Below are positions 48,880 to 58,705 of a stretch of 64,000 nucleotides of DNA, piece after piece. This DNA is from Chloroflexota bacterium (GTDB lineage: Bacteria; Chloroflexota; Dehalococcoidia; Lucifugimonadales; Australimonadaceae). The stretch lies in contig VXQP01000104.1 of assembly GCA_009838965.1 (NCBI GenBank), positions 1 to 64,000 of the forward strand, read 5' to 3'. The stretch's first letter is position 1. The number at the start of each line of letters is the position of its first letter. The notes under the pieces were generated by a model, which did not search any database, was not told where the DNA came from, and saw nothing but the letters and a program-made list of their open reading frames with translations. The translations under genes were made by a program, and so were the position numbers.

Positions 48880-50531
48880 ACGGACAGCCACCGTTGGGGA
48901 GTGGGGTTGCCGAGCGACTGCGAGGCTGGAGCCTGCTCCTTGCGGCGCTTGGAGGCATCGGCGCGCTCGGAGGACTGCTCCTCGTCGTATGGGCCCCCGA
49001 ACTCCGCCCGTTCGCCGTACCGACACTCGTTGCTGCAGGCGTGTTGCTGGCGCTCGCTGCCGCAGGTTCGATGGGCTACCTCGTTGGTGCAGTCACCGGC
49101 CGCAGAGGCCGTCTTTCCTGGGTGAGCCTTGGCAGTGCCGCCGCCGCACTGGCAATCGTGGTCGTGCTGAATGTCATCGCCTCGGCGACTGACGCATCCT
49201 GGGACTTCACCGCGACGCGCCAATTCGGGATAGCTCCACAGACCGTGCAGGCTCTGGCTGCACTCCCTGCGGATGTGGACGTTACCGGATTCGTCGTGAC
49301 GGATGAGGATGGCCTGCATTACCAGGGAACGGCGGAAGGCTACCTGCGGCAGTTCGCCAAGCATGCCGGCGACAGGCTCTCCTACAGATTCGTCGATCCT
49401 GAACTGGAACCTGCCACCGCGCGTGAGTTCGGCGTGGTCAGCGCTCCACTGCTGCTCTTCACTGCACCTGCTACAGGTCTCCGTGCCTCTGTAGGCGCTG
49501 GCGAGCTCTCAGAGCAGCAGTTGCTCACTGCCATCCTCACGGCCACCGGGGCTCAACAGCACGTCATCTACTTCCTCACCGGCTACGGTGAGCGAAGCAT
49601 CACCGACCTCCGCTCAGGCGGCTCCGGGTTGGGGCTGGCCGCCGCCGGGCTCCGAGCCGACGGCTATCGCGTCGAGTCACTCATGCTGGCGGACACCGGA
49701 AGCGTGCCGGACGACGCCTCGCTGCTCGTGGTTGCCGCGCCCCGCCAACCGATCCCGGACGTCGAGGAGCAGGCGATCATCCGTTGGCTGGCGGACGGAG
49801 GACGAGCGCTATTCATGCTCGACGCGTCCTCCGAAACGCGGGACACGATGGCCGGCCTGCTCGCGGCGTGGGGGCTCGAAACGGTGCCCGGCACGCTCGT
49901 TGACCTCGGGCGCTCCGCCGCCGGAGACGCGCGCACACTTACGGTGCAGCGTGACCAATACCTGGGACAGACCTCGGTCACCGAGGGGGGCGCTATCGTT
50001 GAACCGCTTGGCGCAACGCTCTTCCCGGGCGCCATCGCGTTCCGTCCAGGGGGTGTCGTCGCGGCACGTATCGAACGCGGCGATCCCGTGCCCGTGCGGT
50101 TCGAGCCGCTGGTGACCACGTCCGGCGACTCCTGGGCCGTGGAGGGAATGGAGGAAGACCCTGTTGCCGGCCGTGACATCCCCGGCCCCCATACGGCGCA
50201 TCTCATCGCACAGGCGTCCGCCCTCGCTACGGATGCTCCGTCGCAAGCGTTCGACCCCGCGTCCGTCCGCACAACGCTTGCCGTTCTTGGAGATGCAGAC
50301 TTTGCCAGCAACCGCCACTTCGGCAACGTGAGCAACGCGGACTTCTTCCTGAACACGGTGAACTGGCTGCTGGAGGACAGGTCGCTCATCGCCGTGCGCC
50401 CGAAGCAAGAGGTCTTCCGCCCTCTCGTGCTTACGGTGCCGGAGTACAACCTCGTGCGTTACGTCAGCTGGTTCCTGTTGCCCGCGCTGATCGCCGCCGC
50501 TGGCGTCGTCGTGTGGTGGCGGCGGCGTTAG
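48870..50531 (+). CDS. GldG-like gliding-motility auxiliary/ABC-type substrate-binding-like protein
   Basis: WDFTATRQFGIAPQTVQALAALPADVDVTGFV...VIYFLTGYGERSITDLRSGGSGLGLAAAGLRADGYRVESLML; adjacent to GldA/F-like genes. Confidence 0.82.
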   Translation: MAVNGQPPLGSGVAERLRGWSLLLAALGGIGALGGLLLVVWAPELRPFAVPTLVAAGVLLALAAAGSMGYLVGAVTGRRGRLSWVSLGSAAAALAIVVVLNVIASATDASWDFTATRQFGIAPQTVQALAALPADVDVTGFVVTDEDGLHYQGTAEGYLRQFAKHAGDRLSYRFVDPELEPATAREFGVVSAPLLLFTAPATGLRASVGAGELSEQQLLTAILTATGAQQHVIYFLTGYGERSITDLRSGGSGLGLAAAGLRADGYRVESLMLADTGSVPDDASLLVVAAPRQPIPDVEEQAIIRWLADGGRALFMLDASSETRDTMAGLLAAWGLETVPGTLVDLGRSAAGDARTLTVQRDQYLGQTSVTEGGAIVEPLGATLFPGAIAFRPGGVVAARIERGDPVPVRFEPLVTTSGDSWAVEGMEEDPVAGRDIPGPHTAHLIAQASALATDAPSQAFDPASVRTTLAVLGDADFASNRHFGNVSNADFFLNTVNWLLEDRSLIAVRPKQEVFRPLVLTVPEYNLVRYVSWFLLPALIAAAGVVVWWRRR

Positions 50532-50547
50532 AAGAGGGCACACCGGG

Positions 50548-51531
50548 ATGAAGAGCGCAATTGTCAGGTTTGTATTGCTGCTGATCGTTGCGTTTGCAGT
50601 TGTTGCTGCGTGGCTGTTGGTGTCGGGTGACGCCGACGAACCAGAAGCAACGCCGCTCCGCGCCCGTCTCTACACTGCATCTCAGGACGACATCGTGAAC
50701 GTCACCGTGCAGACGGAGGCGGGCACCGTCATGTTCGAACGGCGGGATGACGGCTGGTATTTCGCCGATTCTCCGGTGCCCGTGAACCTGGACCGATGGG
50801 GCGGTGTCGTGTTGCTGCTCTCGGGCCCTGAAGTAGAGCGCCAGCTGGCTGCGCCGGTTGCGCTGTCGGAGTTCGGACTGGACGAACCGGACATCGTCAG
50901 CGTCGGCCTGGAGGGGGGGAGTCGCGTCGAGGTTCGACTCGGCGCTGAGACACCGGATGGACGCAACGTCTACACGCAACTGGAAGGAAAGCCCGAGGCG
51001 GCGCTCGTCAACGAACCGTGGGCGCGGGTATTGCGCCGCCTCGCCGCCGAACCGCCGCTGCCGTACTGGTACTACTGCGTCGATTCGGCGCTTGTGCGGC
51101 TCTTCGAGGTCGAGAGCGCGGACGGTATCGTGACGTTCCTGCTTGGTCTGGCCGGGTCCGACGGTGGACCGCCCGACAGGGTGGTGCAGGGTGACGCGGC
51201 GTCGGACCTGACCGATGCTCAGCGCGACGCGGTACTGAGCGTTGCAGGCGGGCCTCCCGGCTTTGACCCGGCAATCTGGCCGGAGGGTCTGACACCGGAA
51301 AACGCGGGCCTGCAGCCACCCCGCGCCGTCATTCGGGTTACTTACGAGTTGGCGGTCCCGTTGGAGGACAAGAGAGCCGTGAGCGCGGTGTATGCGGTCG
51401 GAGAGCGGAGCGCGGCCGGCGATGGTTACTACGCGGCAACGCCGGACTCGCCGCTGCTCCTCACATTCGATGCGGCATGGGTGGAAGAAGCGCTGTCCCT
51501 GGTGGGGCGAGAGTTCGCCGGGGGAGGCTGA
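50548..51531 (+). CDS. DUF4340 domain-containing protein
   Basis: N-terminal TM; ...APVALSEFGLDEPDIVSVGLEGGSRVEVRLGAETPDGRNVYTQLEGKPEAALV...; follows the GldG-like gene. Confidence 0.75.
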   Translation: MKSAIVRFVLLLIVAFAVVAAWLLVSGDADEPEATPLRARLYTASQDDIVNVTVQTEAGTVMFERRDDGWYFADSPVPVNLDRWGGVVLLLSGPEVERQLAAPVALSEFGLDEPDIVSVGLEGGSRVEVRLGAETPDGRNVYTQLEGKPEAALVNEPWARVLRRLAAEPPLPYWYYCVDSALVRLFEVESADGIVTFLLGLAGSDGGPPDRVVQGDAASDLTDAQRDAVLSVAGGPPGFDPAIWPEGLTPENAGLQPPRAVIRVTYELAVPLEDKRAVSAVYAVGERSAAGDGYYAATPDSPLLLTFDAAWVEEALSLVGREFAGGG

Positions 51532-51622
51532 GGAACGTCCCTGCGTAGGAAAGCACGGGAGACAACGATAGGCGGGTCAACACTGACCCGCCTATGCCTG
51601 TTTCCCGATAGCAGCCCGGGAG

Positions 51623-51859
51623 TCAGGGTTCGCTGCGGTCCTTGTTGATCTCGATGAAGCGGGCCTGGTCGGCAGGAAGCGCGTCTTCGGCGAAGATTGC
51701 GGCGACGGGACAGACCGGCTCGCACGCTGCGCAGTCGATGCACTCATCGGGCTCGATGTAGAACATGCGGTCGCCCTCGTAGATGCAGTCCACGGGGCAG
51801 ACGTCAACGCACGACGCATCCTTCACGTCAACGCAGGGTTCGGCGATTATGTAGGCCAT
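51623..51859 (-). CDS. ferredoxin family protein (7Fe/8Fe type)
   Basis: AYIIAEPCVDVKDASCVDVCPVDCIYEGDRMFYIEPDECIDCAACEPVCPVAAI. Confidence 0.93.
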   Translation of the reverse strand: MAYIIAEPCVDVKDASCVDVCPVDCIYEGDRMFYIEPDECIDCAACEPVCPVAAIFAEDALPADQARFIEINKDRSEP

Positions 51860-51961
51860 CTTGGAAGTGCCCCTCCCATTAAGCTAGGCCCGTTCGGGCC
51901 CCCTCCCTCCCAGGAAGGTGAGTGCATTCTAGCAGACGTGTTCAGGGGTGTGAACACGTTA

Positions 51962-52423
51962 TCAACTCTCGTCCTGGGGGATGAAATCTCCTACGTTCTT
52001 CTTGATCGACAGGTTGATGAACGTCTCAGTCTGCCGGACGCCCGTGATATCGCCAACCCGGTTCCTGAGGAAGTCGGAGAGTTCGAGCGGAGAGCCGAGG
52101 CTTACGCGGCAGAAGACGTCGAACGCGCCGGTCGTAACCGCCGCATAGTGCACCTCTTCCATCTTTGCCAGCTCCTCCGCCGCCGACTGCACGTGGGCGG
52201 GGTCTACCTTCAGGCCGACGAGCGCGGACATGCGCCGCCCCAGTTTGGAGGTGTCCGGGATGGCGACGACGCGGATGACTTCTTCCTGAACGAGGTTGCG
52301 GAAACGCCGCCGGATCGTTCCTTCGCTTACGCCGGTCTTGCGCGCCAGTTCGATGTTGGAGGCGCGTCCATCGCGCTGCAGCAGCTCTATGAGCTTCGTG
52401 TCGAGCTCGTCAAGGGGAGCCAT
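51962..52423 (-). CDS. Lrp/AsnC family transcriptional regulator
   Basis: LDELDTKLIELLQRDGRASNIELARKTGVSEGTIRRRFRNLVQEEVIRVVAI. Confidence 0.92.
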   Translation of the reverse strand: MAPLDELDTKLIELLQRDGRASNIELARKTGVSEGTIRRRFRNLVQEEVIRVVAIPDTSKLGRRMSALVGLKVDPAHVQSAAEELAKMEEVHYAAVTTGAFDVFCRVSLGSPLELSDFLRNRVGDITGVRQTETFINLSIKKNVGDFIPQDES

Positions 52424-52522
52424 GGCTACCTCCTCGTGAAAATTCGCACAATAGGATTATGGTACGCCTTGCACACCCGCGGTGGCAAGGCATGCAGGCG
52501 TGTGCGGTGCACAGGTCGGAAT

Positions 52523-52711
52523 CTAGGCTGACAGGAACCGCGCGGGATCGTCCGCGAACGCAGTGCGGCATCCGGGAGCGCAGAAGTAGTACGTTTCCCC
52601 TTCGTGCTCGGCGGTCCCACCGGGTGGGTCGGCTTTCGGCACCACCATCTTGCAGATGGGGTCTATGGCCGTATCACCCGGTTTCCCAAAGATCACGTCA
52701 AGCCGGTTCAT
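52523..52711 (-). CDS. YHS domain-containing protein
   Basis: AIDPICKMVVPKADPPGGTAEHEGETYYFCAPGCRTAFADDPARFL. Confidence 0.9.
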   Translation of the reverse strand: MNRLDVIFGKPGDTAIDPICKMVVPKADPPGGTAEHEGETYYFCAPGCRTAFADDPARFLSA

Positions 52712-52757
52712 GCACCCTTCTCCCCTGTGTGCCGGAGGCCCAGCGGACACTGACATT

Positions 52758-55259
52758 CTAAGGCATCCACCTCTTCAGGCGCAGGCTGTTCGTCACGACA
52801 GACACAGAGCTGAGCGCCATCGCGAAAGCGGCGAGCATGGGGTTCAGGAAGCCATGCTCGCCGAGCGCCCAGCGCCACGCCTCCGGCACGCCGCCGTTCC
52901 CGAACACGAGGTGGAGAACGCCCGCTGCGACCGGTATCAACAGGAGGTTGTAGCCGAACGCCCAGCCGAGGTTCTGCCGGATGATGCGCATCGTGGAACG
53001 GGAGAGGTGCACGGCGGCGCCCGCGAGCCGGACGTCCGCTGTCATGAGCGCAACGTCGGCTGCTTCCAGTGCCGCGTCCGTACCGGAACCGATGGCGATA
53101 CCCACGTCTGCCTGGGTCAGTGCGGGGGCATCATTCACGCCATCCCCCACCATCCCTACACGCTTCCCTTCCCTCTGGAGGCGCTCGATCTCGGCAGCCT
53201 TGGCGCTCGGGAGCACCTCTGCCATAACCCGCTGAATGCCGAGTTGCGCCGCGATGCCCTCAGCGACGGGCCGCACGTCGCCGGAGAGTATCGCCACTTC
53301 CAGTCCCATCGCCTTGAGCGCTGTGACTGCTTCCGCCGATTCATCCCTCACGATGTCCGCGACGCCCAGGATGCCGATGACGAGGTTGTTCCGTAGCACG
53401 ACCAGAGGTGTCCTGCCGCGCTCTGCCAGTACGCGAACCGCCGATTCCGCCGTTCCACCGAGAGCGATGTCTGCGCTCCGCACCAGCCCAAGCCCGCCGA
53501 CAGTGATGGCATCCACGTCCACAGTTGCGCGCACACCGAGTCCGGGCGCAGATTGGAAGTCCGAGGCACGAGGAAGATCGAGGCCTCTGTCCTTCGCTGC
53601 CTGCACGACCGCGGCCGCGATGGGATGCTCGCTCTGCTGCTCCACTGCAGCAGCGAAGGAGAGCAGCTCATCTTCGGAGATGCCGCGCGGGAGTACGTCT
53701 GTAACCTGGGGCTCTCCCTTCGTCAAGGTCCCCGTCTTGTCAAAGACGACAACCTTCAGCTTGTGGGCCTGCTCCAACGCCTCGGCCCCGCGTATGAGCA
53801 CGCCGTGCCGGGCGCCCGAGCCTGCGCCGACCATGATGGCGGTCGGCGTGGCAAGTCCGAGTGCACAGGGGCACGCGATGATGAGCACGGCGATGGCGTT
53901 GAGCATCGCCGTATCCAGCGCGGGCTGCGGACCGAGTTGCCACCATGCGAGGAAAGTAAGTGCGGCGATGGTGAGCACACCCGGAACGAAGTAAGCCGCC
54001 ACGGTATCGGCGAGCCGCTGCACGGGCGCGCGGGAACCTTGCGCCTCCTGCACCATCCTGATGATCTGCGCGATGGCAGTTGCACTTCCGACTTTGGTCG
54101 CTTCGATGGAAATGCCCCCCGACGTGTTCACGGAACCTCCGAACACCACGTCGCCCGCCTGCTTATCGACCGGAATGCTCTCGCCGGTGAGCATGGACTC
54201 GTCGACGGCGGTCGTTCCTTCGGTCACGACGCCGTCCACGGGGATGCGCTCGCCAGGACGAATCATGACGGCGTCGCCGGGGACGACGTCACTCGCGGGT
54301 ACGTCCCGCTCCTCGCCGTTCCGCGTGACGCGGGCGGTCTGGGGCTGCATTCCGATGAGCGTTCGGATGGCGTCCGACGCGCTGCCCTTCGCTCTGGCCT
54401 CCAGCAGCCTGCCGAAGAGGACGAGAGCGATGATGGCTGTAGAGGTGTCGAAGTACGTCTCACCGCTCCCTATAGCGCTGCCCGAAAAGGTCACGACCGC
54501 GCTGTAGAAGTAGGCCGTCGAGGAGCCCAGTGCGATGAGAGTGTTCATGTTGGAGGTGCGGTGCCGCAGGGCGCCCCACGCACTCGCATATATCTGCCGT
54601 GCGGCCCGGAACTGCACCGGTGTCGCGACCACGAGGGCGATGGCGTTGCCCCACGGCATGCCCACACCACGCTCGATGGCAGGAATGAGCATGAGCAGCA
54701 TGATCGCCGCCGCGCTCGCGATGCTGAAGGCTGCGCGGTTCCTGAGGTCGCGTATCTCCACCCGTCGTGACAGCCGCTCCAGCTCAGCGTCCATAGCGTC
54801 TGCGCCAGTCACGTAGGCGCCGCTGAATCCTGCCGCCGTCGCGGCATCCCGCAGCACGCCGGGTGAGACTGTACCGGGGATGAGGGTCACCGTGATCTGT
54901 TCCGCCGCGAGATTCGCGTCCGTGCGGAGCACACCGTCTATCCCCCCGAGCCATGCCTCGAGGGGCCTGGCCGAGTCAGTGTCAGCCAGGCCGGGAACGG
55001 TGAGCACGGCGGTCTCCTCCACCATGCCATAGCCCACCGACCGCACAGCGTCCCGCATCGCTGCGATGCGCTGCCCGGTTGGCGCGAACGTCACCGCTGC
55101 CGTCTCCGACGCGAGGTTCACAACCACCCCGGACACGCCGTCGACGTGGGCTATGGCGTTCGTCACCGTACTCACGCACGCGGCGCACGTCATGCCCTCG
55201 ATGGGCAGTACGACGCTCCGTTCGTGATGCTGCTGGTGCTGCCCGGTTGCTGTGGACAT
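52758..55259 (-). CDS. copA: copper-translocating P-type ATPase
   Basis: GMTCAACV HMA motif, IACPCALGLATPTAIMVG, FDKTGTLTKGEPQVTDV, GDGVNDAPALTQADVGIAIGSGTD. Confidence 0.94.
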   Translation of the reverse strand: MSTATGQHQQHHERSVVLPIEGMTCAACVSTVTNAIAHVDGVSGVVVNLASETAAVTFAPTGQRIAAMRDAVRSVGYGMVEETAVLTVPGLADTDSARPLEAWLGGIDGVLRTDANLAAEQITVTLIPGTVSPGVLRDAATAAGFSGAYVTGADAMDAELERLSRRVEIRDLRNRAAFSIASAAAIMLLMLIPAIERGVGMPWGNAIALVVATPVQFRAARQIYASAWGALRHRTSNMNTLIALGSSTAYFYSAVVTFSGSAIGSGETYFDTSTAIIALVLFGRLLEARAKGSASDAIRTLIGMQPQTARVTRNGEERDVPASDVVPGDAVMIRPGERIPVDGVVTEGTTAVDESMLTGESIPVDKQAGDVVFGGSVNTSGGISIEATKVGSATAIAQIIRMVQEAQGSRAPVQRLADTVAAYFVPGVLTIAALTFLAWWQLGPQPALDTAMLNAIAVLIIACPCALGLATPTAIMVGAGSGARHGVLIRGAEALEQAHKLKVVVFDKTGTLTKGEPQVTDVLPRGISEDELLSFAAAVEQQSEHPIAAAVVQAAKDRGLDLPRASDFQSAPGLGVRATVDVDAITVGGLGLVRSADIALGGTAESAVRVLAERGRTPLVVLRNNLVIGILGVADIVRDESAEAVTALKAMGLEVAILSGDVRPVAEGIAAQLGIQRVMAEVLPSAKAAEIERLQREGKRVGMVGDGVNDAPALTQADVGIAIGSGTDAALEAADVALMTADVRLAGAAVHLSRSTMRIIRQNLGWAFGYNLLLIPVAAGVLHLVFGNGGVPEAWRWALGEHGFLNPMLAAFAMALSSVSVVTNSLRLKRWMP

Positions 55260-55338
55260 GGCTGGACGGATGTTAGAGGAAGGTTAATGGCGGATGCGGA
55301 GATAGTACCACCGGTTCGCCAGCCCTATACTTGCGCGG

Positions 55339-55542
55339 ATGAATGGCATGATGGCGATAGGAATCATCCTCATAGTCGGACTGGGGGTGCTTGCGGCGCT
55401 GGTAGTGCTGCTTGCTCTGCTCACGCCGCTGCCGTGGTGGGGAGCGCTTATCCTGCTCCCCTTGCTCGATGCGGTGCTCATCCTCTGGGCGCGCCGCAGG
55501 CTGAAGCGCCCGGCGCGCGCCTCCGGTGACGCCGGGGCCTAG
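55339..55542 (+). CDS. small membrane protein
   Basis: 67 aa with two hydrophobic segments and a basic tail. Confidence 0.5.
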   Translation: MNGMMAIGIILIVGLGVLAALVVLLALLTPLPWWGALILLPLLDAVLILWARRRLKRPARASGDAGA

Positions 55543-56105
55543 AGGGGCATCCCCCAGATGGGGTACCACTCCTTGATGGCGCGCGAGGTGGGGATGTCCT
55601 TCCGGGATGCCTGCTCCATCCGCAGTTCCAGCGGGTGGTCACGGGTCTCCGGCTCACCGCCCGTCGCCGGGGCGAACGGCGTGAACGCCCTGATGCGTGG
55701 CTGGTAGATCCAGTAGATCTCCTGCTCCTTCCATCTGAACGCATAGACCGCGGCGAGCACCCGCGGACCGATGCCCATCGACACGAGTGTTTCCCCGATG
55801 ATACGGGTCGAGTTTGCCAGCGCGGGCAGCCCGGAATCCCGCACGATGATCCATGGATGGGGATGCTCGGAGTCGTCCAGCACGACGTCCCACCGAGCCT
55901 CGGAGGACTTCAGGTGCGCCAGGGCACGCTCCAGTTCCGCCTTGGCCTGGACCGCGTCCTGGTCCTCGGATGGGCGGACGAGCACGCCGGCCTTGCCGGT
56001 CGTGAAGGTGTCGAGCACTTCCTCGAACACCTGCGTGGCGCCGGCCATCGCCTCGTTCGCCTCGCTCCATTCTGCGGTATGCGGTCGGGAGAGGAACTTG
56101 CACAT
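55539..56105 (-). CDS. PspA-associated protein PspAB-like
   Basis: ...STRIIGETLVSMGIGPRVLAAVYAFRWKEQEIYWIYQPRIRAFTPFAPATGG...WYPIWGMPL; PspAB-like C-terminal pattern and adjacency to htpX. Confidence 0.65.
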   Translation of the reverse strand: MCKFLSRPHTAEWSEANEAMAGATQVFEEVLDTFTTGKAGVLVRPSEDQDAVQAKAELERALAHLKSSEARWDVVLDDSEHPHPWIIVRDSGLPALANSTRIIGETLVSMGIGPRVLAAVYAFRWKEQEIYWIYQPRIRAFTPFAPATGGEPETRDHPLELRMEQASRKDIPTSRAIKEWYPIWGMPL

Positions 56106-56110
56106 AGGGA

Positions 56111-57025
56111 CTACCCGGTCAGCATCCCTGTCCGCTCCAGTTCGAGCAGGCGCTCGATGCGGCGGGCCATCGGGGGGTGTGTCGAGAAGAGGCTGGCGAA
56201 ACCGTCGCCGATCGCGGGCATGATGAAGAAGGCGTTGAGCGTCTCGGCGCGGCGGAGGTCGTTCTGGGGCAGGCCGGTGAGGGAGCCGCTGATCCGCTGG
56301 AGTGCGTTCGCGAGGTCGCGGGGGCGGTTGGTGAGGATGGCGGCGCCGCGGTCAGCCGCGTACTCGCGGTACCGCGAGAGCGCGGCGATGAGCACCTGGC
56401 TGATGACCCAGACGAGGATGGTGACGATGTAAGCGATCATGATGTAGCTGCCCGCACTGCCGCCCCTGCTGCGCCCGAAGCCTCCGCCGAAGAGCGCCGA
56501 CCAGAAGAAGAGGCTCATGAGCGTGGAGGCGACGACGGAGAGGAAGCTGGCGTAGGTCATCACCTGTACGTCGCGCGAGGCGATGTGGCTTATCTCGTGG
56601 GCGAGTACGCCTTCGAGCTCCCGCTCGTTCAAGACGCCCAGCAGCCCGGTGGTGACGGCTACCGCTGCATGCTTCTGGCTGCGCCCGGTGGCGAACGCGT
56701 TCGGGACACTCATGTCCGCGACAGCGACCTTCGGCTTGGGGATGCCCGCCGTCATCGCAAGCCGGTCGATCATCGCGTGTAACTCCGGCGCTTCCTCCGG
56801 CGTCACGACCTTCGCGCGCATCGAAGTGAGCACGAGCTTGTCGGAGAGGAAGAACTGCACGAGCACGAGCACGACGGCGAAGCCGAGCATGACGGTCGCG
56901 CCCGCCACGGATATGAGGAACCAGAGGAAGAGACCGTACACGAGGCCGAGCAGCAGCATCGTGAAGAGCATGCGCGCCCGGAGCTGGTTATCCCGGCCTA
57001 CGCGGCGCGGTTGGAACATCGTCAT
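56111..57025 (-). CDS. htpX: M48 family metalloprotease HtpX
   Basis: GLLGVLNERELEGVLAHEISHIASRDVQVMTYASFLSVVAS (HExxH); SLFSTHPPMARRIERLLELE. Confidence 0.94.
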   Translation of the reverse strand: MTMFQPRRVGRDNQLRARMLFTMLLLGLVYGLFLWFLISVAGATVMLGFAVVLVLVQFFLSDKLVLTSMRAKVVTPEEAPELHAMIDRLAMTAGIPKPKVAVADMSVPNAFATGRSQKHAAVAVTTGLLGVLNERELEGVLAHEISHIASRDVQVMTYASFLSVVASTLMSLFFWSALFGGGFGRSRGGSAGSYIMIAYIVTILVWVISQVLIAALSRYREYAADRGAAILTNRPRDLANALQRISGSLTGLPQNDLRRAETLNAFFIMPAIGDGFASLFSTHPPMARRIERLLELERTGMLTG

Positions 57026-57108
57026 GCTTCCATCTCCCTCTTCATTCCAGGGACATCGATCCCATGATAGCGCGTCCGTCTGTGCGTTGCCTCTCTCAGG
57101 CGGCCTCG

Positions 57109-58302
57109 CTACGGTGTACCCAGCTTGTTGATGGCTGCGCGGAAGCCGGGTGCTGCGCCTTCCAGCGCGGACCGGTGGACGCAATAGGAGATGCGGAAGT
57201 AGCCCGGCATGCCGAACCCGCGTCCCGGAACGACGAGCACCCCCTCCTCCTGCAGGGCCTGGATGAGCAGCATCTCATCTTCTACCGGCGACTGCGGGAA
57301 GAGGTAGAACGCACCTTCGGGCTTGCGGACGTTGTAGCCCGCCGACGTGAGCACGTCGCAGAGGTAGTCCCGCTTCGCCTGGTAGTCGCTGACGTCCACG
57401 GTCACGCGCTGCAGGCCGCGCACGAGATGCTGCATGATGGCAGGCGCGTTCACGAACCCGAGCACGCGGTTGCAGAAGACGAACGCGTCCAGCAGCTCGC
57501 CCGCCTCCTCGCAGGCGGGGTGCACGGCCAGGTAGCCGATGCGGTCACCGGGGAGGGCGAGGTCCTTGGCATGCGATGTCGCGGTGATGGTGCGCTCGTA
57601 CTCGTGCTGCGGGAACGGGTAGGCGAGGCCGTCGTAGATGATGCGGCGGTACGGCTCGTCGCTCACGAGGTAGATGGCCGTGCCGTGCTCCTCGCTCTTG
57701 CGCCGCAGCAGCGCAGCGAGTTCGGCTATGAACGACTGGGGGTAGATGACGCCGGAGGGGTTGTTCGGCGAGTTGAGGATGACGATCCTGGAGCGCGGGG
57801 TGAGCTTGCGCTCCAGCTCATCGAGGTCCGGTGTGAAGTCGTCACCGCAGCCGACGACGATGGGCGTCGCGCCGTAGTTGTAGGTGTAGAAGAGGTACTC
57901 TGCGAAATACGGTGTCAGGATGACGACCTCGTCGCCGGGGTCGCAGAGTGAGCGTATGGCGACGTTGAGCGCGGCTGCCGCGCCGCACGTCATCAGCACG
58001 TGCTGGGCTCCATAGGGAAGGCCGGACTCCTCGGCGAGCGAGTCGGCGACGGCCTGGCGCGTCTCCGGATAGCCCGCGTTGGGCATATAGCGGTGCGCGC
58101 CGGGCGCCGGGGTGTCGGCCAGGCTGCGCAGCGCGTCGAAGAACTCGGACGGCGGCTCAACGACGGGGTTGCCGAGCGAGAGGTCGAAGACGTTCTCCTC
58201 GCCGCGCTCGCGCTTGAGGGCGATGCCGAGCTCGAACATGCGCCGTATCCACGAGCTGTTCTCCATGTGCTGCCTGACGTTCGACGCTATGGCCACGCTC
58301 AC
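57109..58302 (-). CDS. pyridoxal phosphate-dependent aminotransferase (class I/II)
   Basis: VFDLSLGNPVVEPPSEFFDAL...ILNSPNNPSGVIYPQSFIAELAALL...SHAKDLALPGDRIGYLA. Confidence 0.92.
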   Translation of the reverse strand: MSVAIASNVRQHMENSSWIRRMFELGIALKRERGEENVFDLSLGNPVVEPPSEFFDALRSLADTPAPGAHRYMPNAGYPETRQAVADSLAEESGLPYGAQHVLMTCGAAAALNVAIRSLCDPGDEVVILTPYFAEYLFYTYNYGATPIVVGCGDDFTPDLDELERKLTPRSRIVILNSPNNPSGVIYPQSFIAELAALLRRKSEEHGTAIYLVSDEPYRRIIYDGLAYPFPQHEYERTITATSHAKDLALPGDRIGYLAVHPACEEAGELLDAFVFCNRVLGFVNAPAIMQHLVRGLQRVTVDVSDYQAKRDYLCDVLTSAGYNVRKPEGAFYLFPQSPVEDEMLLIQALQEEGVLVVPGRGFGMPGYFRISYCVHRSALEGAAPGFRAAINKLGTP

Positions 58303-58391
58303 CTCCTGCAGTGTGGGCTGCCGCGTACGCGGTGCGCCTGCCCGCCTCTGCTAACATTGCTCCGGTTAACCCTACGATACCGGAGGGACGG

Positions 58392-58643
58392 ATGGCTGCG
58401 GAGACCGGCAAGCGTCTGGAGTGCGCCGACCTGGGCGCGCAGTACATGATTACGAAGGGCGGGGACGGGGAGCTGTCCTGCGCCTCCGCCGCGGACGGCG
58501 AGGCCGACCAGTTAGGCAAGCGCTACCAGGACGAGGCGACGGGCATCATGGTGCTGTGCACGAAGGCGGGCTCGTCCCGCATCCACTGCGACGGGCGCCC
58601 CATGGCGATGCTGGAGGCGCGCAAGCTGCCCTCGTCCGATTGA
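58392..58643 (+). CDS. small conserved hypothetical protein (cysteine-containing, rubredoxin-like pattern)
   Basis: MAAETGKRLECADLGAQYMITKGGDGELSC...GKRYQDEATGIMVLCTKAG...IHCDGRPMAMLEARKLPSSD. Confidence 0.6.
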   Translation: MAAETGKRLECADLGAQYMITKGGDGELSCASAADGEADQLGKRYQDEATGIMVLCTKAGSSRIHCDGRPMAMLEARKLPSSD

Positions 58644-58651
58644 GCATCCTT

Positions 58652-58705
58652 CCCCGAGAGATTCCTCGACTCCGCTGCGCTCCGCTCGGAATGACAACCT
58701 GTCAG
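58652..58705 (-). repeat. dispersed intergenic repeat R3, inverted copy
   Basis: CCCCGAGAGATTCCTCGACTCCGCTGCGCTCCGCTCGGAATGACAACCTGTCA. Confidence 0.8.
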
